Below, in pieces: positions 1 through 9,600 of a stretch of 64,000 nucleotides of DNA. Below the pieces are notes generated by a model. It was not told where the DNA came from, ran no database searches, and was given only the letters and a program-made list of their open reading frames with translations. Where the stretch lies: positions 28,864,934-28,928,933 of the forward strand of contig NC_054743.1 in assembly GCF_018143015.1 (NCBI RefSeq), written 5' to 3'. This DNA comes from Lytechinus variegatus (taxonomy: Eukaryota; Echinodermata; Echinoidea; Temnopleuroida; Toxopneustidae). The position numbers were made by a program, and so were the translations under genes. The stretch's first letter is position 1; each line of letters opens with the position of its first letter.

Positions 1-960
1 TCATAGTACATGTTTCCGTTCTCATACGGACCCACTTTTTCTAGAAAGTAAACTGTTGAAAGTCAAAGACCTGTATTTACTACAGTTAGGGCACTTCATG
101 TATAGTTATAATAATAATGCACTTCCCCATATTTTTGATGCCATGTTCCCTAAAAATCAATTTTATCATAACTACCCCACGAGACACTCTGACGAACTTC
201 ACATCCCACTTTACAGAACTTTACTGGCCAAAAATACATTCCTATTCAACGGTCCTAAATTCTGGAACTCACTCGCTAATAATGTTAAAGACAGTGTCTC
301 CTTGAATTCATTCAAACGTAAACTCAAACGTATCCTGCTTAATTCCTATAATTCTTCGCAACGGAACTAACACTTCATTATCTTGATTATAATCCTTACA
401 TTTTTCACTTTTATTTGATCTTTTTTCATCTATGTTGTCCAGTCATATCCTTTGTTATTCCACCAGATCAAGCTGGTTCATGGTCAGCCCTTTCCCATTC
501 TTAGTTTTACTCCTTTTTAAAAACTAGTTGTCTTGTACTGTCCTGTCTCTTGTTTTGTCTTGTCTTCTACGTCTTGTCATCCCCTCTCTCTGTTTTTTTT
601 TCCTGTCTTGCGCAACATATCCTTTACAACGAAGACCTCTTTGTGTGAAAAGCTTTGCATTTGTTCAGTTATTATGTTTCCGTCAATATGATTTCTTTTT
701 CTCTTTTTCTTTCCTGTAATACATGCATGTACGCATATAGTAAGTCGACTATAATTTCTTCTTTTCCAAGGGGGATCCACAATTTTACAAGCTTTGCTTT
801 TTAGTGGATCCCCCTCATTTCCATATCCATTTATGCTCTATATTATACTGTTTTTTTTTACGAAGTAAGAATGCCCTTCTGTAAAATTGTATTTGATTTG
901 TATTGTTTTATATTACTTTGTATTATGTTTTGAATGGAAATGAAATAAAAGAATTGAATT
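1..960 (+). mobile_element. LINE (non-LTR retrotransposon) 3' end
   Basis: The reading frame at 56-370 encodes the C-terminal tail of a LINE reverse transcriptase ORF: it contains KVKDLYLLQLGHFMYSY, then FNGPKFWNSL, then a basic FKRKLKRILLNSY, an order typical of the post-thumb region of CR1/L2/Rex-type ORF2 proteins. A non-coding 3' UTR follows to about 960 and ends in a short tandem tail of GAATT units after an AATAAA-like stretch. The element continues left of the window, so its 5' extent is unknown. The clade is not settled from this fragment. Confidence 0.75.
769..815 (+). other. Perfect 12-bp hairpin in the LINE 3' UTR
   Basis: AGGGGGATCCAC at 769-780 is the exact inverse of GTGGATCCCCCT at 804-815, with a 23-nt AT-rich loop between. 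It lies about 150 bp before the tail of the LINE. In stringent LINEs a 3' UTR stem-loop is the structure recognised by the element's own reverse transcriptase; a role here is inferred from position only. Confidence 0.6.
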
Positions 961-1424
961 GAAACTGAATTGAATTCACATGAAAACGTGAATAAAAGTG
1001 GCAAAGTAAAATCAGGTTTTTAATCAAATTAGATTGGATTCATTTCAGTTTAGTTGCTAAAGGGGCAAGGTCCACAATGATAATTTTTAAAAGAATATAT
1101 AGAAATAAAATTGAAGATGGTTAGATTTATTTTATACCAATTTTATGTTCACATGATAGGGTAGTATACATGATGACAATTAGTTTCTCATAAGAGTATT
1201 CCAGTAAGTGAGAATAAAAAACATGTTTTTTCTCGAAATGGTAAAAAGTGGACCTAATCCCTTTTGCAACTAAACTCTTCATTTTTTCATACAAATATTC
1301 GTTATATTTTGAATCTTTATTTGCCTCTTTATGCATTATGTGACACAGCCTGCCAGCTGATCAATGTTTTATCCTTATGAAGGATGTTTTAATAATTAAT
1401 GAATAAATACCAGTAATGAAGTGA
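961..1424. other. Unassigned AT-rich spacer
   Basis: No reading frame, RNA gene or clear repeat was recognised between the LINE tail and the tetranucleotide tract. Confidence 0.5.
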
Positions 1425-1428
1425 TAGG

Positions 1429-1481
<53 letters not shown>

Positions 1482-1545
1482 GGATGGATGGATGGGTGGG
1501 TGGATGGGTGGATGGATGGATGGATGGATGGATGGATGGATAAAT
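1425..1545. repeat. Tetranucleotide microsatellite, (TAGA)n then (TGGA)n
   Basis: A run of TAGA units passes into GGAT/TGGG units without interruption, suggesting a compound microsatellite with two motif phases. The apparent peptide on the minus strand (repeated IHPS) is only the translated repeat. Confidence 0.95.
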
Positions 1546-1680
1546 CAATAAATAGATAGCTAAACGAACAAACAAATAAATAAATCAACAATTAAATATG
1601 ATACTTCCAAAAGAACGACACGATACTAAATTGAAGACAAATATAAAGAATAGAACATAACATTTTAATAAACGGAACTT

Positions 1681-1708
1681 GTTTCGAGGTGTCGCACCTC
1701 ATCCTCAG
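1681..1708 (-). ncRNA. Hammerhead-ribozyme-like motif, left Penelope arm
   Basis: This is the exact inverted counterpart of the motif in the right arm. Identity across the whole motif, while surrounding arm sequence has diverged, suggests the segment has been constrained or is recent in both arms. Confidence 0.4.
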
Positions 1709-2098
1709 CCTGAAAATTATTAACAGAGTCATTGGTATTTATACAGTTAGGATGTGAAGTAAAAAATTCAAGAATGTAGTTACACAGGATTACAAGGTGT
1801 GAATTCAAAGTTAAATAGAATGAATTAAAAAAATTTACAAGTCTATGGAGTCATCAGATAGGGGTGGGTTAAATTAAATGGCTAACATTATTTGGTAATT
1901 GTACACCTGTTGGTTTAGTTGAGGTTGTTTCCATTTGATGAAAAGCCCTTCTTTTATTTTTAGTTGAAAATCTGTTTGATCATATCGAGAATTTTGAAAC
2001 AGTGGGTATTGCATTCTAACAAGCATTGGGGTGACGATTGCAAGTGTCTCCAGACATGGGAGTTCTTGTCCTTCCCCATGTGATCCTGTACTCGTGTC

Positions 2099-2665
2099 TT
2101 ATAATGACGCCGTAATGACGCTTGGTTTGACCAATATAGCGAGCTTTACATCTCGCACATGTAAATTGATATTATGACACGAGCACGAAGCTCCTGGAGA
2201 ATGGAGCCTTTCACAGAAAGTAAAGAACTGAGCTTGAAAGATGAGAAAGAAAGAGTAATATGAAGATCTTGCCCAATATTGTTTAACCATAATGTTGATT
2301 CTCTTTTCAAGTTCCTTTGATGCTTTACCAATATATGGTAACTTGAAAAATCTTGTAGTCTTATTCTTCTGACCATTGTATGGGTTTTGGATGTTTTGAA
2401 GGTATTGGTTCAATGACCTTTCGATCAACCAACCTGGGTACATGTTTCTGTTCAACACCTTCTTCAAATTCTCGATACAAGTATCAAAGAGATGAGAGTG
2501 ACTGCAAATTTTGTAAGCCCTATATATCAGTGTTCTAATCAATCCGGTTTTGTATTTGTAAAAAGTAAAGCTGAGGAAAATTTGTATACAACCCAGTGTA
2601 ATTCTTCTTATGAAAGACTGAAGTAGTATAAACATATCTGTGTTGAAGGTGTTGAACAGAAACAT
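2099..2665 (-). pseudogene. Reverse-transcriptase thumb region of the left Penelope copy
   Basis: Read on the minus strand, the frame carries LSFTFYKYKTGLIRTLIYRA, then a Leu-rich segment, then NMYPGWLIERSLNQYL. This order matches the end of Penelope-type RT domains (KTGL-x-LIxRA, then NGYP-like). It leads toward the GIY-YIG part at about 2030-2180. The left arm extends further into the RT than the right arm. Confidence 0.65.
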
Positions 2666-2835
2666 GTACCCAGGTTGGTTGATCGAAAGGTCATTCTTAG
2701 TTGACCCAATACCTTCAAAACATTAAACCCAAACAGTGGTCAGGAGAAAAAGACTACAAGATTTTTCAAGTTACCATATAGTGGTAAAGCATCAAAGGAA
2801 CTTGAAAAGAGAATCAACATTATGGTTAAACAATA

Positions 2836-3237
2836 TTGCCAAGATCTTTATATTACTCTATCTTTCTCATCTTTCAAGCTCAGTTCTGTACTTTCTGTGA
2901 AAGACTCCATTCCCAGGAGCTCCGTGCTCGTGTCATATATCAATTTACATGTGCGAGATGTAAAGCTCGCTATATTGGTCAAACCAAGCGTCATTACGGC
3001 GTCATTATAAGACACGAGTACAGGAACACATGGGGAAGGACAAGAACTCCCATGTCTGGAGACACTTGCAATCGTCACCCCAGTGTTAGAGTGCAATACC
3101 CACTGTTTCAAAATTCTCGATACTGCTCAAACAGATTTGCAACTAAAAATAAAAGAAGGGCTTTTCATCAAATGGAAACAACCTCAACTAAACCAACAGG
3201 TGTACAATTACCAAAGAATGTTATCCATTTAATTTAA
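2836..3237 (+). pseudogene. GIY-YIG endonuclease segment of the right Penelope copy
   Basis: The frame contains CARCKARYIGQTKRH, a GIY-YIG nuclease core with the YIG part of the motif and a preceding Cys-x-x-Cys pair, followed by Arg/His-rich sequence. It is preceded in another frame by sequence resembling the linker after the RT thumb. The same segment appears inverted at about 2030-2180. No intact polymerase is present. Confidence 0.7.
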
Positions 3238-3398
3238 CCCACCCCTATCTGATGACTCCATAGACTTGTAATTTTTTTTTACTTCATTCCATTTAACATT
3301 GAATTCACACCTTGTAATCCTGTGTAACTACATTCTTGAAATTTTTACTTCACATCCTAACTGTATAAATACAAATGACTCTGTTAATAATTTTCAGG

Positions 3399-3426
3399 CT
3401 GAGGATGAGGTGCGACACCTCGAAAC
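3399..3426 (+). ncRNA. Hammerhead-ribozyme-like motif, right Penelope arm
   Basis: The order is CTGAGGA, then stem GAGGTG-CGA-CACCTC, then GAAAC. This resembles the hammerhead core CUGANGA - stem II - GAAA, with one extra T before stem II. Penelope-like elements are known to carry hammerhead motifs in their pseudo-LTRs. Stems I and III could not be convincingly drawn by eye, so activity is unproven. Confidence 0.4.
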
Positions 3427-3494
3427 AAGTTCCGTTTATTAAAATGTTATGTTCTATTCTTTATATTTGTCAACAATTAAATAAAAAAATATAT

Positions 3495-3592
3495 ATGTAC
3501 ATAATTCGGTACACCCACACGTGAGAATACGATTTACCGGTACCGCGGTAGAGGGAGTGCTTCACTTGTACTTCGGAATAATAAGATGGCGG
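3495..3592 (+). promoter_or_regulatory. Probable SON core promoter and 5' UTR
   Basis: An E-box CACGTG lies at 3518-3523, and AAGATGGCGG at 3583-3592 is a YY1-type element that contains the start codon itself, a layout common in TATA-less housekeeping promoters. The sequence from about 3535 is more GC-rich than the upstream retroelement. The transcription start is not visible from sequence alone. Confidence 0.5.
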
Positions 3593-3665
3593 AGAACTTG
3601 AGAGATGCCCTTCGTGATTTCGCCCTTAAAAAGATGCGGGATCTTGAAGCAGAGAGATCTAAAAC
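3586..3665 (+). CDS. SON: SON coding exon 1
   Basis: Encodes MAENLRDALRDFALKKMRDL and six further residues, then two bases of a split codon before the donor AAAAC|GTAATG. The pattern MA-x-N, hydrophobic heptads and K-x-R-x-hydrophobic matches the start of human SON (MATNIEQIFRSFVVSKFREI). Joining AC to the first base of exon 2 makes ACA and continues in frame through 18 upstream bases into the long exon 2 frame. The ATG at 12850 is therefore internal, not the start. Confidence 0.85.
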
Positions 3666-6600
3666 GTAATGTTTCCCCTCTTTTATCTCATGTAATATTA
3701 TTTTTAGTAATAAAATCTTTAATTTTGATATGAATTCAACTGTTACGAAGTTAAACATTTATTCATGTTCCGAAAACATCTGTCGGTCGGTTGCGCGTCT
3801 GCCGTCGTCGCGGTACTAAGCCGGGTGCAGCAGGTACAGCATGCAGCCCGCTAGGTCCGAGGTGGGGGTCGTGTACTTGGGCTGGCAGTGTATCTTATTG
3901 CCGGACACCTTTATTTCAGTGCTTTAAAAATGACAGCTACAGGAAATACAATCAAGAAAAATTATCACTTGCTATTCCAAATATTCTGAAAATTATGAAT
4001 ATGACGAAATTATTTTATATTTTCCAACCGTTTTCTTTGCACCGCACTTGCCGCATACCCTTCGCGAAAAACAATTATTTTCGTGCGTGACAAATTACAT
4101 CATAATTCCGGACGCGCGCCGGATGGGTAAAAATATTCTTGATTATATTGATGTAAGAAAGAATTGCGTGTGATTTTATCATGATATATCATATCATGAG
4201 TAAATTCTAAGTTTTTGTTTGCTTTCTTATGTCGATTCTGAACAGATCTTTGTAATAAATTTGTGTTTGCTAACCAATTTCATTTTTATCGCGCGTTCGA
4301 TATGGCACTTTCCAGTATTAATGCTCGTTCATATCGTGACCCTCCTCAGTCATCAAGTTCGATCGATGCGCTGTCGATCGTCGACGACTCTCTAGATCTA
4401 TCACGGTAAACCTCGCGCACGGCCGGACTACCGAGTACCTTGAGAACTAGCCGTCAACGATCTGAGCGATGGAGCGGACAAGATTAAAATTCGGCAAATA
4501 ATTAAGCCCGTATTTCCATCAGAAAATAGATCAATTGGGATCAATAATGCAAAACTATGTTATAACATATTTTAAGCGTTTTCTGTCATTTTGGAGAAAA
4601 ATAAGGTAAAAGTTGGATTTTTTCGCCTTGTTTTTGCAATCTTGTTCTTTGAATTGATCTGTGAAATTGATCTGCGGAAGTCTTACGGAACGAAATTGAT
4701 TTCATACGCAGTAATATGCGCGTCCGGAAATATGATAGTGTCCGGTAATACAATACGTGCCTATACTTGGGCTGGCAGGTCCAGGGGCCTGAACATCATG
4801 GCGGAATTCACATGAGACCTCGACTCGACCATGTAATTCTGAATGTTGTTGGTACTGTTGAGAGCATGCTATTCAGTCATGGCATGCCTTAGACAGCTGG
4901 TAGCCGTCTGTTTTGAGGAGTTTTTTAAACATTTTTTTTTTAATTTCTCCTGAGTCCTCGTACACAGACGGCTCACTATCGTGCAGCCACCATTGGCATT
5001 AGGCCCTAGATGATTAGGGGACTTGCAATGCAAATTCCCCCGTCGAGGTTCTTCAATTTTTGTCTTGGATGAATAAAAATTTGAAGATTAACGCAACCAA
5101 AATGCAAATTAATATTCCCTCTTGGCATTAATTGACAAAAAACGGAGAAAAATCAAGTTAAAAGGAACAAAAACTGTCTTACCTCGGCTGTCGCTCAAAT
5201 TCAGTTCCCCGTTTTATCTGATCTTAAGTACATAAACATATGGCCATTGAGTCCCCTGTTATTAGGTCGCGCTCATTCAATGAACAAGGTTATAATATAA
5301 CCTTGTTCTCAGTTATATCTCCATGTGTGGCAAAATAAGGGTGGCAATGTTTGGCTAAATTTCTCTTTTTGTTTGGGGAAAATGCTTGATTTTTTAAACT
5401 GACAGTTTCCATTACACCTATTATTTATACAACTTGGCTCTTATTTAAATTTGATACTTTAAATCATTTTTTTCTTAATTAAAAATAGAGATCAAAAAAT
5501 GAAAATTTTCTTGCCATATTACTTTCCACCAATAGAGTGCATACACAAAAATATGCCCAAAATTCAAGTTTTTGAGCGCTCTGGTGAATACAAAAATTAT
5601 TCCCAAGTTACTAATGAAAAATAAATTGCAACTGTACGGACATTAGTAATTTTGGTCACAAAGGTGATATTTTAATGACTTTTTAAAGTGTGTGCTCTGG
5701 ACAACATTGGCATACCATAGTCCTACCTATAGATTCCTCACAGGCAGGGTGGTAGCAGTGAACAAGTGGTCGCGCTAGAACTTCGGTCACTATATTCATG
5801 GTATTTGGTCAGTGAAGCCAATGGAGTTCAGCTGAACAACCAACATAACAGAGACCGAAGCTTTTGGTCTAGATAAAAAATTGATGATTGATAAGATGGT
5901 AAATTGCCAATTCGTCTACTGCCATCCCGTCCACTCACCACATGGTCTACATTCATTTCGTCTAATGCCATTTCGTCCATCAACATTTCGTCTACCACCC
6001 ATTTCGTCCAATCACCATTTCGTCTAATAGCCATTTAGTCTAATAGCCAGTTAGTCTATAGCCAATTCGTCTACAACCATTTCGTCTACCAACCATTTCG
6101 TCTAAATCCATTTGGTCTAATGCCAAATCGTCCATTAACCAGTTCGTCTACCGTTCATTTGGTCCAATAGCCATGTCGGCTAATTTCAGTTGGTCCAATA
6201 TCCACATCGTCTACTTATCAACTCGTCCAATTGCCATTTCGTCTAATAGTCATTTCGTCCATCAACCATTAGGTCCAATAATCAGTTCGTCTACCAACCA
6301 AATCGTCTACTAACCATTTCGTCCAATTCCCAAATCGTCCAATAGCCATTTAGTCTAATAGCCATTCGGTCCAATAGCCATTTCGTCTAATACAAATAAT
6401 TTGCGTTATCCGAGGAGGGGAGCGAAATGACTTTAATACCTTGAAATTATTGATGATATTAGTTTTAAAAAAACCCTAAAAACTATGATGATAACTACTA
6501 TCGCAAGGGTCGATTCAGTGGGTACAGCAATTCAGGCACCCCCACCCCCCCCCCCTAAAACGCACACACACACATATAAAAGGGGGAACTAAGATGGGGA

Positions 6601-9600
6601 AAATGGAAAAGGGTCCTTTTATTTTAATTTGTCGCTCAATTTTTATTTTAAAAAAAGAAAGGAGAATATTGTATTCCGATATCAAAATACGATAAACAGA
6701 TGAAAGACAATATAGCCTTTTAAAGAAATATTATTGATCAATATACCCCCCACCCCCCAAAAAAGAGCTCTTCCCGATCTGTCCTATCTTCTTTCCCTGT
6801 ACTATCCTCTCCCTTTTTGTTCGTTTCCCGTCGCTAGAAGCCCGCCTGCGCCTAAAATAAATGTAGGCCTAGTAGTATTGACAATAACGATGAGTATAAT
6901 GTTTGTGATATACTCATGCTGTAGCAATTAATGGATATAATAATAAGAATGATAATCATCATAATGATACTAATAAATAATAATAATAATAAAATTCACA
7001 ATAATACTACTAATAATAATAATTATGATGATCATATTACTAATATTAACAAAAATGATAATAATAAGGATAATCATAATAGAAATAATATACATAATTA
7101 AAATAATTACTACTACGTAGGCGCGGATCCAGGAGTTTACAGGAAGGGGGGGTATTGAAATCACTAGAGTAGATTTTTGGTCGCGAGTATATAGGCCTGC
7201 CGGGTATAATTATAACACATCCCTTTTGCGGATCTAGCTTTTGCTAATGGGGGCAGGGGGGCTGTTGCTCGAAAAATGTTCATTCATTTATATATTCCCC
7301 TGTCTGCGGATCGAAGAGGGTTTTTTCCGTGTTTTTTTTTTTTTTTTTTTTGCTTGCGCGAGCTGATCTTTTTTTTTTTTATAAACATTTTATTTCATGT
7401 AGGCCCACTATTATTTTACACATAAAATCGTAAGTCTTGACACTGTTTGAAATCCTGAACATTTCTCTAGATTAATAACTAATGCGAGGATTGCAAGCGC
7501 GCAGCGCGAGCTGAGAATTTTCCATATACTGACATGAAACGGGCGTTTTAAGGACTGCGTTTAGGAATTCTTGAAGATACATATTTTACTTTTGTAAATG
7601 CAACATCACAGTGCGAGCTGAAATTTTCCTATATTCAGACCTCAAAACGGGGCACTTTAATCACTTTTTGTAAATTTGTACATAATACACATCTAAATAA
7701 ACAATGCGAGCGCGGGTCGAAATTTGTGATATTCTGACATGAAAAATGACGTTTTAAGGACTGTTTGTAAGCATTCATAAAGTGGATACATAGGCATTTC
7801 GAGGAGGGCAAAGCGTCCGCCCCTCCTTATTGACGGCCCCAAAAAAGAGAAAAGGGTGGGGGAGAAAAAAAGAGAAAAAGGGAAGGAGGGAAAAGAAAAC
7901 GGGGAGTGAGACGAGAAAAAGCTGAAGGAAGGAATTAGACATTGACAATCCACGTCACTATATATCCAGTTTAGAAATGAATATACAAACATGTGAACGG
8001 CGAGTTAAAAAAAATTGATATTTCAGGACACTTTGAACACTCCCTGTAATACAGGATACATAATTATCTTAAAATGAAAAATTACTGCAATTATTGCCGA
8101 AAATGTTGGTTAATTGACATAAAGAAGTAACAGATTAAGGATTGTTTGAAGGAATTCAAGAAGAGATGGATGTATCATAAATAAAAATGTGAGCGCGCAG
8201 CAAGAGCTGAAGCTGTTTCCCTATTTTCAGATATCAAAAATGGGAGATTTTAATCATTTTTCTTTTGGTATTATGTACAGGATACATATCTCAATAAATT
8301 ATTAATGCGAGCGCGAAGCATGAGATGTTTCCCTTTCCTTTTTTTCCTTTTCTTTCTTTTCTTTCTCCCTCTTCCCTCTTTTTTTTTCCTTCTCTCTTTC
8401 TTCCCCATTTTTTTCTCTTTCTCTTCTTCTTTCCCTCTTTTTTTTCTCTCCCTTTTCTTTTCCTCTCTTTCCTTCCCCTTTTTGGCGCCCCCTTTCGCCA
8501 TCGCCAGTATACCATTCCGTTTTTCCTCGCCCGTATCGTGTATGTATAACCTCGATAAGACACACATTGCTTCCCCTTTGGGTGGAAAACACTTCCATAA
8601 TGCAAAGTAATCAATGACGAACAACACTAGTCAACAGTGATAAAATAAATCAAGAAGTTGAAGAGAATTGGTAATTAATTAGGCCCACAATCGCGAATAG
8701 AGTCGACTCGGGTCGTAGAGGGCGCTAGTGCAGCATAGTAGACCAGTATGCGTATTAGACGAAATGAATATTAGACGAAATGGTGATTAGCCAAAATGGC
8801 AATTGGACATATTGGTTATTAGACCAAATGGCAATTAGACCAAATGATTGTTAGCCGAAATGAGTTTAGACCAAGTGATAGTAGACCAAATGCAGTTAGA
8901 CCAAATGGAACATGGACGAAATGAAAGTAGACCAAGTGGTTATTAGACCATTTGGCTATTAGACCAAATGGGAATAGACGTAATGATAGTGGACAAAGTG
9001 GCTATTGGACCAATTGGCAAAAAAATACCATTAGACCAAATGGCTATTAGACCAAATGATAATAGACGAAATGGCTATTAGACGAAATGGCTATTAGACG
9101 AAATGGTGATTGGACGAAATGGTAATTGGACCATGTGGATAGTGGACCAACTGATGGTAGACGAAATGATATTAGACCATGTGGGTAGTGGACAAAATGG
9201 CAGTGGACGAAATGGCAATAAACCGATAAGATATACCGTACTTCAATTTCAAAGTTCAACTTCTTCACCATGACAGGTACTTCGGCAAATTTTGTGCAGT
9301 CTCCACTTCACTATCGCTACACTACGCTCCACCTACCCGAATTTCGGGACGGTGAACTCGATCGGATATTCCGAGTGACAATGGTGGGATGGAAATGTTA
9401 TTTGATATTGTAAAAATTATAGAAAAAAAATATAACGAGAAAATAAAATAGCTTACGCCTAATTTCTTACTCTTCACCCGATATTCACTCCATGTCCATC
9501 CTCCGGTTATCCTCAAAATTAGTGATTTTGGGCCAGTATCTTTTTCCGCACACGTATTCACGGCCGTTTTCAAAACATCGGATGCGATCGGTTTAACCTG

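Larger units (their letters stand above)
1599..3469. mobile_element. Penelope-like retroelement, head-to-head inverted pair
   Basis: Two copies of one retroelement lie in opposite orientation: a longer left copy read on the minus strand (about 1636-2648) and a shorter right copy read on the plus strand (about 2649-3471). The left copy encodes reverse-transcriptase thumb sequence (YKTGLIRTLIYRAYKICS); both copies carry a GIY-YIG endonuclease segment. RT plus C-terminal GIY-YIG is the defining architecture of Penelope-like elements, which are also known for inverted, partly duplicated insertions. The whole pair is bounded by an exact 14-bp direct repeat, TCAACAATTAAATA, at 1585-1598 and 3470-3483, a target-site duplication showing that it inserted as one unit. 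Both copies are 5'-truncated and the reading frames are interrupted. The element ends about 115 bp upstream of the SON start codon. Confidence 0.85.
5905..9226. mobile_element. TU-like foldback element with ~15-bp tandem-repeat arms
   Basis: Two arrays of a degenerate 15-16-bp unit (CCATTTCGTCTAATAG type) face each other: left array about 5905-6391, about 30 units, and right array about 8752-9226, the same unit in inverse (CTATTAGACGAAATGG). Between them lie about 2.4 kb of other repeats. Inverted arms built from ~15-bp tandem repeats around a variable middle are the described structure of sea-urchin TU foldback transposons; assignment to that family is from memory of its architecture. No transposase is visible. 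It lies in SON intron 1. Confidence 0.7.

Noticed and set aside
5905-6391. Regular short repeats that look like a CRISPR array
   Set aside because: The units are contiguous, degenerate 15-16-bp repeats without unique spacers, and an inverted partner array exists.
8271-8627. Lys/Arg/Glu-rich minus-strand ORFs near 8.3-8.6 kb
   Set aside because: They are translations of a polypyrimidine tract and are open in several frames at once.
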